In this document: piece by piece, positions 44,301 through 52,848 of the stretch
Layout of the letters: the number at the start of each line of letters is the position of its first letter
Numbering within the stretch: position 1 is the first letter of the stretch
NCBI RefSeq assembly: GCF_017571495.1
Contig: NZ_JAGETZ010000002.1
Span: 496,001 to 560,000, forward strand
Reading direction: 5' to 3'
Length of the DNA: 64,000 nt
Source: Hymenobacter negativus
GTDB taxonomy: Bacteria > Bacteroidota > Bacteroidia > Cytophagales > Hymenobacteraceae
Notes under the pieces: generated by a model
Told to the model about the DNA's origin: nothing
Databases searched by the model: none
The model's input: only the letters and a program-made list of their open reading frames with translations
Program-made: the position numbers and the translations under genes

Positions 44301-45002
44301 ATGCTACGCAATCAATTCGCCAGCTTTCCCCGTCGCGTCTTACTGCTGGGGCTGCTGGCCGTTTCTGCCTGCAGCTCCGACCAGGTGGAGCACCTCAAGG
44401 ACAGCAAGCGCATTGGGATTGAAACGGCCAACTGGGAGGTGAAGCGTATCATGCCTAAGGATTTGCTGAACGCCACCCGCTGGGCCGGCGACTCCCTCAC
44501 TGCTACGGCCGACTCGCTACTACGCCGCACTCTGGCCCGTGAGCTGGCTACCGGGGGCGTGGCCGGCGCCATGAGCTTTTGCAAGCCCGAAACCTACCGC
44601 GCCGTCGATTCGCTGGCTGGTGTGCTCAAAGCCACGGCCCACCGCGTGAGCGAGCGGCCGCGCAACCCGGCCGCAAAAGCCCCGCTGCTGGCTGAGCAAA
44701 TGCGCCCCGATACACTGCGCACCGTTCAGCGGCTGTCGCAGGAGGTATTTTTCTACCAGCGGCCCATCGTGCTGAACAACCAGCTATGCCTGCGCTGCCA
44801 CGGTGAGGTAGGCAAGGATATTTCAGCCGCCGACTACTCCCTCATTAAGAAGCAGTTTCCACAAGACCAGGCCACTGGCTACCGGCTGGGCCAAGCTATG
44901 GGCGCCTGGCAGCTCAGCCTGCAACGCCCCGGCGTGGCCGAGTTCTGGACGATGAAAACCCGCAAGAAGTGGAAGGAGCACAAGATGCCCAAGCTGTTTT
45001 AA
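44301..45002 (+). CDS. DUF3365 heme-binding lipoprotein
   Basis: A 233-residue lipoprotein of the DUF3365 (Tll0287-like) sensor family. The signal is MLRNQFASFPRRVLLLGLLAVSAC. The domain ends with a c-type heme site, C163-LR-C166-H167, in NNQLCLRCHGEVG, and a typical GYRLGQAMGAWQLSLQRP stretch follows. The start at 44301 is preferred; an ATG at 44283 overlaps the WGR gene by 8 bases and would also work. Family members sense gases or redox state in the periplasm, often fused to signalling domains; here it stands alone. Confidence 0.83.
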   Translation: MLRNQFASFPRRVLLLGLLAVSACSSDQVEHLKDSKRIGIETANWEVKRIMPKDLLNATRWAGDSLTATADSLLRRTLARELATGGVAGAMSFCKPETYRAVDSLAGVLKATAHRVSERPRNPAAKAPLLAEQMRPDTLRTVQRLSQEVFFYQRPIVLNNQLCLRCHGEVGKDISAADYSLIKKQFPQDQATGYRLGQAMGAWQLSLQRPGVAEFWTMKTRKKWKEHKMPKLF

Positions 45003-45106
45003 GCCACGTGACTTGAAATCTTGCTGCAACTTGAATAGAAATCTGGTAGTTAGCTAGTATACAACCTTTCCATAGGCCTCGCACTCACACACGGGGCTAC
45101 TATTCT

Positions 45107-46408
45107 ATGACCTCAACTTCCAAACCTATTATCATTATCGGGGCCGGCATGGCGGGCCTGTCGTGCGCCATCTGGCTGCATCGCGCCGGGCGTCCGGTAC
45201 TCGTCCTCGACGCAGCCGATGCCGTGGGCGGGCGCGTGCGGACCGATGTCACGCCCGACGGCTTTCGGCTGGACCGGGGCTTCCAGGTGCTGCTCACCAA
45301 TTACCCGGAGGCTCGTCGCCTGTTCGATTACGGTGCTTTGAACCTAAAGGCGTTTCGTTCCGGGGCCGTCATCCGGCTGGCCGATGGGCGCGAAACCACC
45401 TTGCAAAACCCGCTGCAGCAGCCCTTTGCGGCTTTTTCGGCCCTGACCTCAACCATTGGCTCTTTGCCTGATAAGCTGCGCATCGTGAGTCTGGTGCGAC
45501 ACGTGCTGAAGTACACGCCGCAGGAGCTGCTGAACCGGCCTGCTACCGATACGCTCAGCTTCTTGCAGCGCTACGGCTGGAGCGAACAGATAATTAACAC
45601 CTTTTTCAAGCCATTTTTTGGGGGCGTATTTCTGGACCGTGAGCTGACCACGGCCAGCAATTTTTTCGAATTCGTATTCCAGCAGTTCGTAACCGGCGAA
45701 GCGGCTATTCCGGCCCTGGGCATGCAGCAGCTACCCGAGCAGCTGGCGGCCCGCCTGCCCGCCGGCACCGTGCGCCTGAATGCAACCGTGGCAGGCATTG
45801 TTGATGGCTCGCAAGTGCGCCTTTCCACCGGCCAGGTGCTGGAAGGCAGCGCCGTGGTGCTGGCCGCCGATGGCCTGACGGCCCTGCGCCTGATTGCCGG
45901 CCGTAGCGGCAATGCCGATGACTTCCTGGCCACGCAGTCGGCGAGCTTTCATACTGGTACGCGTATTACTACCTGCAACTACTTTGCGGTAGACGGTGGG
46001 CACTCGCCGGGCCGCAACGACAAGCTGCTGCGCCTCAATGCCGCGCCAGCGGGTTTGGTCCATAACGTTGCTTTCCCAGCCGACGTGAGTGGGGATTACG
46101 CACCAGCGGGGCAGTCGCTGGTATCCGTTAGCACCCACGGCGAGCGGGGCCTGAGCGAAGCCGAAATAACGGCTGGTGTGCACGAGGAGCTGGCCGCTTG
46201 GTTTGGCCCGGCAGCCCGGCAGTGGCGGCACTTGCGGAGCTACCGCTTGCCGGCCGCCCTACCGGCGTACCTGGCCGGGCAGCCCGCCGAGCAGCCTCTC
46301 AAACTTACAGAAACCCTTTACCGTTGTGGCGACTGGGCGGCGTATCCGTCACTCAATGCTGCGCTGGCAACGGGGCGCGAAGTAGCCGAGGCTATTATTA
46401 AAGGGTAG
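45107..46408 (+). CDS. NAD(P)/FAD-dependent amine-oxidase-like oxidoreductase
   Basis: A 433-residue flavoprotein of the amine oxidase/phytoene desaturase superfamily. The Rossmann motif is IIIIGAGMAGLSCAIWLHRAG, followed by the second flavin motif VGGRVRTDVTPDGF. Mid-chain are DTLSFLQRYGWSEQ and FFKPFFGGVFLDRELTTASN, characteristic of this subgroup, and the C-terminal FAD motif is RCGDWAAYPSLNAALATGRE. The substrate is unknown; carotenoid- or porphyrin-type roles are possible. It is convergent with the MFS gene and shares its terminator. Confidence 0.87.
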   Translation: MTSTSKPIIIIGAGMAGLSCAIWLHRAGRPVLVLDAADAVGGRVRTDVTPDGFRLDRGFQVLLTNYPEARRLFDYGALNLKAFRSGAVIRLADGRETTLQNPLQQPFAAFSALTSTIGSLPDKLRIVSLVRHVLKYTPQELLNRPATDTLSFLQRYGWSEQIINTFFKPFFGGVFLDRELTTASNFFEFVFQQFVTGEAAIPALGMQQLPEQLAARLPAGTVRLNATVAGIVDGSQVRLSTGQVLEGSAVVLAADGLTALRLIAGRSGNADDFLATQSASFHTGTRITTCNYFAVDGGHSPGRNDKLLRLNAAPAGLVHNVAFPADVSGDYAPAGQSLVSVSTHGERGLSEAEITAGVHEELAAWFGPAARQWRHLRSYRLPAALPAYLAGQPAEQPLKLTETLYRCGDWAAYPSLNAALATGREVAEAIIKG

Positions 46409-46472
46409 AAAGCTGCTCACTAAAAAAGACTGCCCGGCAATGCCGGGCAGTCTTTTTTAGTGAGCAGCTTTC
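46408..46472. terminator. 32-bp perfect palindrome, bidirectional terminator
   Basis: Arms 46408-46439 and 46441-46472 are perfectly complementary with essentially no spacer. The stem contains AAAAAAGACTGCCCGGC and its complement, so both directions show a GC core followed by T. It ends both the FAD oxidoreductase gene (stop at 46406-46408) and the convergent MFS gene (ends at 46476). Confidence 0.9.
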
Positions 46473-46475
46473 TTA

Positions 46476-47888
46476 TTAAACAGCAGGATTGGGTGTGGCC
46501 GGGCTTTCGTAAGCTGGCGCCAAGCCTTGCTCACCTTCGATGGGAATGCGGATTTTCTCGTCGTCGGAAACGCGCAGGGTAAGCAGGCCCCCAATAATCA
46601 TGAGCACGCCGCCCAGTACCACCACATTCAGTGGGTCGAGGGAGGGAAACTGCTTCATGATGAATGGTAGGCCGAGCGAAGCGCAGACCTGAGGCGTCAC
46701 GATAAAGGCATTGAAAACCCCCATATAGTGGCCCATTTTGTTGGCCGGAATAGCGCCCGCCAGCATGGCGTACGGCACCGACAGAATGCTGGTCCAGGCA
46801 ATGCCCACCCCAATCATCGACAAGTAAAGCATCCACGGCTGCGTAATGAAGGCTATGGACAGGAGCCCTACGCCGCCCACTGTGAGGCAGAGCATGTGCG
46901 TAAGCTTGCGGCTGAATTTGCGGGCCACCAGCGGCAGCATAAGGCTGAAAGCTGCCGAAACTCCATTATAGACAGCGAAGGCCACGCCTACAAAGTTGGC
47001 CCCTTCATTGAAAGCCGCCGATTTGGTATCGGTGGTGTGATAAAGATGCTTCGTAACGGCTAGCGTGGTGAAAATCCACATGCAGAACAACCCGAACCAG
47101 GTAAAAAACTGCACCGAGGCCAACTGCTTCATCACCTTGGGCATGTGTGCCACGCCAGTAAAAGTTTCCTTGATTCCCTGGACCAGCGTAACCCTGCTTT
47201 TCTCACGCTCAAAGGCTTCCATGTCCTCGGGCGGGTATTCGGTAGTGGTGAAGATGGTATAGAGCACGCACAGGAAAAATGCGGCGGCTCCAATGTAGTA
47301 GGAGAATTTTACCGAATTGGGCACAATGCCGGTCGCTGCTTCATTGGCCACCCCAAAATGGGTGAGAAGGGTGGGCAGGAGCGAAGCTACCACGGCTCCA
47401 ATGCCAATGAAAAACGACTGCGTGGCGAAGCCTGTGGTGTGCTGCTCGGCGGGTAGCATGTCGCCCACAAAAGCCCGAAAAGGCTCCATGCTGATGTTGA
47501 TGCTGGCGTCCATTACCCAGAGCATGCCGCCGGCAATCCAGAGGGTGGGCGAATTGGGCATGATGAGCATGGCGATGGACGCCAGGATGGCCCCGACCAG
47601 GAAAAAAGGCCGGCGACGGCCCCAGCGCGGGCTCCAGGTGCGGTCCGATAGGTAGCCGATGATGGGCTGCACGATGAGGCCGGTGAGCGGCGCGGCTACC
47701 CACAAAATCGGAATATCATCGGCATTGGCTCCCAGGTTGGAGAAAATGCGGCTGGTGTTGGCATTTTGCAGCGCGAAGCCGAACTGAATGCCCATGAAGC
47801 CGAAGCTCATGTTCCAGATTTGCCAGAAGCTCAGGCGCGGCTTCTTGCGGTTACTTGAGGTGGCCGGAGCCGCAGCGACTGATGCCAT
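46476..47888 (-). CDS. MFS oligosaccharide transporter (GPH/SLC45-like)
   Basis: A 470-residue major-facilitator protein with 12 helices, of the type used for sucrose or maltose-like sugars. Features are FGFMGIQFGFALQNANTSRI in helix 1, PIIGYLSDRTWSPRWGRRRP after helix 2 and NISMEPFRAFVGDMLP. A short Ser/Ala/Pro-rich N-terminus precedes the first helix. It lies downstream of an alpha-amylase on the same strand, so it is the probable importer of oligosaccharides released by the locus enzymes. Confidence 0.9.
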   Translation of the reverse strand: MASVAAAPATSSNRKKPRLSFWQIWNMSFGFMGIQFGFALQNANTSRIFSNLGANADDIPILWVAAPLTGLIVQPIIGYLSDRTWSPRWGRRRPFFLVGAILASIAMLIMPNSPTLWIAGGMLWVMDASINISMEPFRAFVGDMLPAEQHTTGFATQSFFIGIGAVVASLLPTLLTHFGVANEAATGIVPNSVKFSYYIGAAAFFLCVLYTIFTTTEYPPEDMEAFEREKSRVTLVQGIKETFTGVAHMPKVMKQLASVQFFTWFGLFCMWIFTTLAVTKHLYHTTDTKSAAFNEGANFVGVAFAVYNGVSAAFSLMLPLVARKFSRKLTHMLCLTVGGVGLLSIAFITQPWMLYLSMIGVGIAWTSILSVPYAMLAGAIPANKMGHYMGVFNAFIVTPQVCASLGLPFIMKQFPSLDPLNVVVLGGVLMIIGGLLTLRVSDDEKIRIPIEGEQGLAPAYESPATPNPAV

Positions 47889-47999
47889 AAACGAGGTGGG
47901 ATTCGTAGCAGGAGGAGAGAGCAGAAGGCCGCCAGCAGTTCTTTGGATGAAACCGGACAGTCTTCAAAATTAACAATTGACGCCAGCGTGGCGGCGGCG

Positions 48000-49823
48000 C
48001 TAGCGGGGCTTTATCTCGAACACATAGGCTGAAAGCGGGTCCAGGGTCAGGTTGAGGGCATTGCGGGGCTCCTCGTCAGCGAGCAGGTTGGTGTAGGTGT
48101 AGAACTTCTTGCTGCTAAGGCCCATGGCCTCCATGGCCTCGGCCGAGATGGTGATGGTGGGGTGGTAGGTTTTGTCGGCGGAGAAGTTGACCACCACCAG
48201 CACCTGCTGTTTGTCGGTGTAGCGCAGGTAGGCGTAGAGGTGGCGCTGGTTGTACTCCTTGCCAAGGTTGTTGGCATCCTGCAATTCGTAGAAGCGGCCC
48301 TTGCGAATGGCTTCATTGGTGCTGGCTGCGTTGAGCAGGCGCGAGTAGAAACTGCGCAGCTTCACCTGGTCGGGGCTGAGCTTGGCGCCGTCGAACTTGC
48401 CCTGGTTCAGCCACTTCTGGTGCTCGGGTACGCCCCAATAGTCGAAAATGGTAGTACGGCCGTCCTCGCTGCTGAAGCCTTCGCTGCCGTTGGCGGGCTC
48501 GGCCACTTCCTGCCCAAAGTAGAGCATCACCGGGCCGCTGCTCAACGTGGCCGAAACCGTCATAGCCGGAATGGCGCGCATGGCATCGCCGGCAAAGTCC
48601 TTGCTGGCAATGCGCTGCTCATCGTGGTTTTCCAAAAAGCGCAGCATGTGCGACGAGAAGCCGTTGCTTTCCTCCTTCCACACTTTGGTGATGTCCTCGG
48701 TAGTGCCGCCGCCGGTCATGAGGCGGCGCAGGCCATCGTACAGGCCTACTTTGTCGTAGAGGTAGTCGAATTTGCCCTTCTCCAGATAGGTCTTGTATTC
48801 CTTGGGATTGTAAGCTTCGCCGATGAAAACCAGGCCGGGCTTCACCTTTTTCAGTTCCGGAATCACCCAGGCCCAGAATTCGACGGGCACCATCTCCACC
48901 ATGTCGCAGCGGAAGCCGTCCACGTTTTTGCCAGCCCAGAATACGAGGATGTCGCGCATCTTCTTCCAGGTGTCGGGCACGGGGCTGAAGTAGGTTTTGC
49001 GGCCATTCACGTAGTCCACACCGTAGTTCAGTTTCACAGTTTCAAACCAGTCGTTGATGCTGGGTGCTTCCGAGAAAACGTCGTTACCAGTGGCTTTGGC
49101 CGGAGTTTCGGTGTATTTGCCATCCTCGCGCGGTCCCTTCAACGGGCCGAGCGGGTTGTAGTTAGCAGGTACCACAAAGCTTTTGCCGGGCAGGTAGTAG
49201 AAGTTGTTGTTGAGTGCGAAGGCTTTGGTTTTGTCATCGTTCGCGCCCAAATCAACCACGCCCAACGGCTTGGCATCCGACTTGTAAGAGCGAGCCAGAT
49301 GGTTTGGGATGAAGTCCATGATAACCTTCAGGCCATGGTCGTGGGTGCGTTTGATGAGGGCCTCGTATTCCGGCATGCGGTTTTTTACCACCACGGCCAG
49401 GTCGGGAGCCACGTCATAGTAATCCTTGATGGCGTAGGGCGAGCCGGCACGGCCCTTCACCACGTCGGCATCGTCAGCCGGGATGCCGGCGGCGGTGTAG
49501 TCCGTCATGGTGGCGTGCTCAATCACGCCGGTGTACCAGACATGGCTCACGCCCATCTTCTTGATTTCATCAAGGGCCTTGTCGGTGATGTCGTTGAACT
49601 TGCCGCAGCCGTTCTCGCCAATGGTTCCGTAGGGCTTATTTAGCGCCACCTTGTTGCCAAACAGGCGCGTCATCAACTGGTAAATCACCAGCTTGTGGTC
49701 CTGTGGCACCTCGGCGGTGGTGTTCGGGTCGGTGGCTTTGGGGTGTTTTTTGTCCACAGGCGGGTTGGGCAAAGAGAAGGCAGCCAAGGTGAGGAGGCTG
49801 CTGGCCAGCAACAATTTTTTCAT
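48000..49823 (-). CDS. Secreted alpha-amylase (GH13)
   Basis: A 607-residue exported glycoside hydrolase. The start at ATG 49823 gives a signal peptide (MKKLLLASSLLTLAAF); a longer frame overlaps the hairpin. GH13 regions are complete: VIMDFIPNHLA (region I), DGFRCDMVEM with the nucleophile Asp, VFIGEAYNP with the general acid Glu, and FLENHDEQRI with the third carboxylate. It probably cleaves alpha-1,4 glucan outside the cell or in the periplasm. It follows the SDR gene by 46 bases and precedes the MFS gene by 111 bases. Confidence 0.92.
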   Translation of the reverse strand: MKKLLLASSLLTLAAFSLPNPPVDKKHPKATDPNTTAEVPQDHKLVIYQLMTRLFGNKVALNKPYGTIGENGCGKFNDITDKALDEIKKMGVSHVWYTGVIEHATMTDYTAAGIPADDADVVKGRAGSPYAIKDYYDVAPDLAVVVKNRMPEYEALIKRTHDHGLKVIMDFIPNHLARSYKSDAKPLGVVDLGANDDKTKAFALNNNFYYLPGKSFVVPANYNPLGPLKGPREDGKYTETPAKATGNDVFSEAPSINDWFETVKLNYGVDYVNGRKTYFSPVPDTWKKMRDILVFWAGKNVDGFRCDMVEMVPVEFWAWVIPELKKVKPGLVFIGEAYNPKEYKTYLEKGKFDYLYDKVGLYDGLRRLMTGGGTTEDITKVWKEESNGFSSHMLRFLENHDEQRIASKDFAGDAMRAIPAMTVSATLSSGPVMLYFGQEVAEPANGSEGFSSEDGRTTIFDYWGVPEHQKWLNQGKFDGAKLSPDQVKLRSFYSRLLNAASTNEAIRKGRFYELQDANNLGKEYNQRHLYAYLRYTDKQQVLVVVNFSADKTYHPTITISAEAMEAMGLSSKKFYTYTNLLADEEPRNALNLTLDPLSAYVFEIKPR

Positions 49824-49838
49824 GGTGTGGCAAGATAA

Positions 49839-49869
49839 CGCTTTGCTTAATGAAGAATTAAGCAAAGCG
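49839..49869. promoter_or_regulatory. 12-bp palindrome between SDR and amylase genes
   Basis: CGCTTTGCTTAA (49839-49850) and TTAAGCAAAGCG (49858-49869) are perfectly complementary around 7 bases. It starts right after the SDR stop codon and 15 bases before the amylase start. No T run follows on the minus strand, so it is either an operator for a sugar regulator or a translation-affecting hairpin. Confidence 0.5.
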
Positions 49870-50577
49870 CTAGTATTCCTGCGTGAGGGGGTGAAGCATT
49901 AACTCATCTATCACCACATGGGCGGGGGCTTCCAGCACGTAGCGCAGGGCCTGGGCCACGTCGCTGGGGCGCAGGTGGGTTTTCTCGGCCTCGGGACTGC
50001 CGGGCGTGGTATCGTTAAAATATGTGTCGACCAGGCCAGGGTAGATGGTGCTGACTTTGATGCCGTGCGGGCGCACCTCTTTGCGTAGGCTGGCCAGCAG
50101 GGCATCCTGAGCAAATTTGCTGGCGCCATAAGCCGTGCCGTGCGGGAACGTGCGCTTGGCCACGTCGGAAGTGATGCCCACAATGTGGCCGCTTTTCTGC
50201 GCTTTGAGGTGCGGTACTGCAGCCTTGCAGAGCAGGAAAGTGCCCTTCACATTGGTGTCGAAAATACGGTCCCACTCGGCGGCTTCGAAGTGCTCCAGCT
50301 CGTTGAAAGAGCCCACGCCGGCATTGCACACCAGAATATCAAGCCGGCCGAAGCGGCTCAGGGTTTCCTGAACCACGTATTGGGCGTCTTCCTCAATGGA
50401 AATATCGGCTACAATGCACAGGCCCTGGGTTTTGAGGGTGAGTTCTTCCAGGTCGTTTTCGCTTCGGGCCACGGCTACTACTTTAGCGCCTTGCAGGGCC
50501 AGCAGCAGGGCAATGGCCTTGCCAATGCCGCGGCTCGCGCCCGATACAATGGCTATTTGGTCGGTGAGGTCGGTCAT
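49870..50577 (-). CDS. SDR-family NAD(P)-dependent oxidoreductase
   Basis: A 235-residue classical short-chain dehydrogenase. The nucleotide motif is SGASRGIG, NAG is present in ILVCNAGVGSF, and the catalytic residues are seen as Ser in GITSDVAKR and the Y-x3-K in TAYGASKFAQDA. The substrate is unknown; relatives include 3-ketoacyl-ACP- and sepiapterin-type reductases. It lies within the alpha-glucan cluster on the same strand as the amylase, though a sugar role is not shown. Confidence 0.9.
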   Translation of the reverse strand: MTDLTDQIAIVSGASRGIGKAIALLLALQGAKVVAVARSENDLEELTLKTQGLCIVADISIEEDAQYVVQETLSRFGRLDILVCNAGVGSFNELEHFEAAEWDRIFDTNVKGTFLLCKAAVPHLKAQKSGHIVGITSDVAKRTFPHGTAYGASKFAQDALLASLRKEVRPHGIKVSTIYPGLVDTYFNDTTPGSPEAEKTHLRPSDVAQALRYVLEAPAHVVIDELMLHPLTQEY

Positions 50578-50730
50578 TAGCGCAGGGTTTAGCTAAAGTG
50601 ATAAAGGAAGTTCCACAAAGACCATTGGCATGGCTGCCAGCATCGGAAATAAGGCGAAGTAGCGGTAAGAAGTTGCAAAAGTTTCTGCATTTGCGGAATG
50701 AGCTTTTTTAACTCAGCCGAACCTGGCGCG

Positions 50731-52653
50731 CTACTTCCGCAACTCCACTACCCAGGCCGTGTGGGCCGGTACTTTCAGCGTTTTCAAATCCGAGATGGTT
50801 GCCCCGCTTACTACTTCCATCCCGGATGAAAAGCCGTTTGTGCGCTCGGCAAATCGGGAGCCGTCCACCGTTTTTTCGTCTTTGGTGTTGTTGGCAATTA
50901 CCATCACGCACTCGCCGCCCTCGTTGTAGCGGAAATAGGTGTACACGCCATCCTGCGGAATAAACTGCATCAGCTTGCCACTGCTCAGCACAGGGTGCGC
51001 CTTGCGGTAGTTGGCCAGCTTGCTCACGTAGTCGAAGGCCTCGCCAGCCTGGCCGGGGCGCGAGGTGAAGTAGTTCACCTTATCGCCGGTCCAGCCTCCG
51101 GGAAAGTCTTCGCGCACCTTGCCATCGGGGTTAGAGAAGTTTTTCATCAGCACCTCCGTGCCGTAGTACAGCTGCGGCGTGCCGCGTAGGGTGAGCAGCC
51201 AGGCGATGCCGGTCTTGAATTTGCCAAAATCTTCGCCAATCACGGAGTAGAAGCGGCTCATGTCGTGGTTGTCGAGGAAGGGCACGTTGCGGGTGGCATC
51301 CACGTACAGCCAGTCGCCTTGCAGGGCGTGATAAAGCTTGCTCAGGTCGCCATTTTCAGTCTTCAGCGCATCGGAGATAGCAAAGCAGATTTGAAAGTCG
51401 AGCAGGCCGGGCATGTTCGATTTGAAGCCATTCACGGGCGGCAGAATGTTCTGGGCGAAGAAGGCCTGCTCGGCCTCCGTGCCTTCCCAGGCTTCGCCAA
51501 ACTGGGCCAGCTTGGGGTACTCTTCACTAATGGCCTGGCCCCATTGCATTAGGAACTGCGGGTTGGAATAAGGGTAAGTATCAACGCGGTAGCCATCGAT
51601 GCCGGTCGACTCTACCCACCACAGAAAGTTCTGAATGATGTACGTCGCCACCAGCGGGTTGCCTTGGTTTACGTCGGGCATCGTGGTGTCGAACCAGCCG
51701 TCGTTGAAGAGCTGGTAGTCGCGCTTCGAACCATATGGGTCGTTCAGGGCGAAGGCGTTGTAGTTGCTGCGCGTGAAGGTGGGGAAGGCGTGGAACCAGT
51801 CGGCCGCCGGCTTGTCGAGGAACAGGTGGTGGTAGCTGCCCCAGTGGTTGAGCACGATGTCTTGCACCACTTTCAGGCCGTCGGCGTGAGCGGCTTTTAC
51901 AAATTGCTGGTACTCCTCGTTGGTGCCGTAGCGCGGGTCCACCTTGTAGCAGTCCGTCACGGCGTAGCCGTGGTAGCTGGCCTTGGGCATGTCATTTTCT
52001 ACGATGGGGGTGGGCCAGATGGCCGTGGCGCCCAACTTCTTAAAGTAGTCGAAGTGGTTCTGAATGCCCTTCAGGTCGCCGCCGTGGCGGGCGTATATCG
52101 AGTCGCGGGCAATGCGGTTCACGCGGGTGCCCTTCACTACGTCGTTCTTCGGGTCGCCGTTAGAGAAGCGGTCCGGCATCAGCATGTAGATGAAATCGGC
52201 TTGGGTGAGGCCCTGCGTGCGTTGCGGGTCGGCATTGCGGGCGCGCAGCTCATAGGAATACGTCAGCTTCTTGTTGCCTTTTAGTTCCAGCTTGAGCTGG
52301 CCGGGCTTCGTATCGGGGCTAATGGTGAGGTTGATGACCAGATAGTTGGGGCTCTCCAGCTTTTGCTGGCTTTCCAACGTCACCCCGGGATAAGCCACCA
52401 GACTAGCCGTGGTGCTGGCAATGCCTTGTCCGTGCACCAGCAGCTGGAGCTTGGGGTTTTTCATGCCCACCCACCAGTAGGTCGGGTCGATGCGGACCCC
52501 GGGCGCGGCTTTCGCATTGGCGTTGGCAATGAGAATGGCAGTGCTGGTGGCTGCGCGCGTAGCTGCCATAATCAGGCCGACTTGCGCGGTCGCGGGGGCT
52601 GTCGGGGTGAGCAGCGGGATGGCAGCAGCCAGCAGCAAACGTGGGAATTTCAT
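50731..52653 (-). CDS. Cyclomaltodextrinase/neopullulanase-like GH13
   Basis: A 640-residue exported GH13 enzyme of the neopullulanase/cyclomaltodextrinase group (SusA-like). Residues 1-24 are a signal peptide; an N-terminal beta domain contains VRIDPTYWWVGMKNPKLQL, followed by the catalytic barrel. Catalytic residues lie in GIDGYRVDTYPY (Asp), LAQFGEAWEG (Glu) and PFLDNHDMSRF (Asp). An Ala-rich stretch of about 20 residues follows the signal and is unusual. A TACTTTTG promoter box lies 30 bases before the ATG. It would shorten branched or cyclic dextrins. Confidence 0.92.
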   Translation of the reverse strand: MKFPRLLLAAAIPLLTPTAPATAQVGLIMAATRAATSTAILIANANAKAAPGVRIDPTYWWVGMKNPKLQLLVHGQGIASTTASLVAYPGVTLESQQKLESPNYLVINLTISPDTKPGQLKLELKGNKKLTYSYELRARNADPQRTQGLTQADFIYMLMPDRFSNGDPKNDVVKGTRVNRIARDSIYARHGGDLKGIQNHFDYFKKLGATAIWPTPIVENDMPKASYHGYAVTDCYKVDPRYGTNEEYQQFVKAAHADGLKVVQDIVLNHWGSYHHLFLDKPAADWFHAFPTFTRSNYNAFALNDPYGSKRDYQLFNDGWFDTTMPDVNQGNPLVATYIIQNFLWWVESTGIDGYRVDTYPYSNPQFLMQWGQAISEEYPKLAQFGEAWEGTEAEQAFFAQNILPPVNGFKSNMPGLLDFQICFAISDALKTENGDLSKLYHALQGDWLYVDATRNVPFLDNHDMSRFYSVIGEDFGKFKTGIAWLLTLRGTPQLYYGTEVLMKNFSNPDGKVREDFPGGWTGDKVNYFTSRPGQAGEAFDYVSKLANYRKAHPVLSSGKLMQFIPQDGVYTYFRYNEGGECVMVIANNTKDEKTVDGSRFAERTNGFSSGMEVVSGATISDLKTLKVPAHTAWVVELRK

Positions 52654-52683
52654 AGAAAAAAAGCAATGGGATAGCGTTAACGC

Positions 52684-52691
52684 CAAAAGTA
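52684..52691 (-). promoter_or_regulatory. Bacteroidota -7 promoter box for neopullulanase gene
   Basis: TACTTTTG on the minus strand matches TAnnTTTG, 30 bases before the ATG at 52653. Confidence 0.5.
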
Positions 52692-52801
52692 CCCATTCCC
52701 CCGCGCCGCCCGAAAATGCAACCGTTTCCACACCTGAAAATATTTTTCAGGCTACCAAACCCCGGTTTATACGACTGCCGAGCAACTGGTCAGAAACAAA
52801 A

Positions 52802-52833
52802 AAAGCCTGCTGCCGAAATCGACAGCAGGCTTT
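52802..52833 (-). terminator. Rho-independent terminator
   Basis: AAAGCCTGCTG and CAGCAGGCTTT (11-bp stem) around a 10-base loop, followed by T on the minus strand. It ends the upstream lipoprotein gene, whose stop is at 52849, and isolates it from the neopullulanase promoter. Confidence 0.85.
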
Positions 52834-52848
52834 GAAAAGGCCGCCGGG

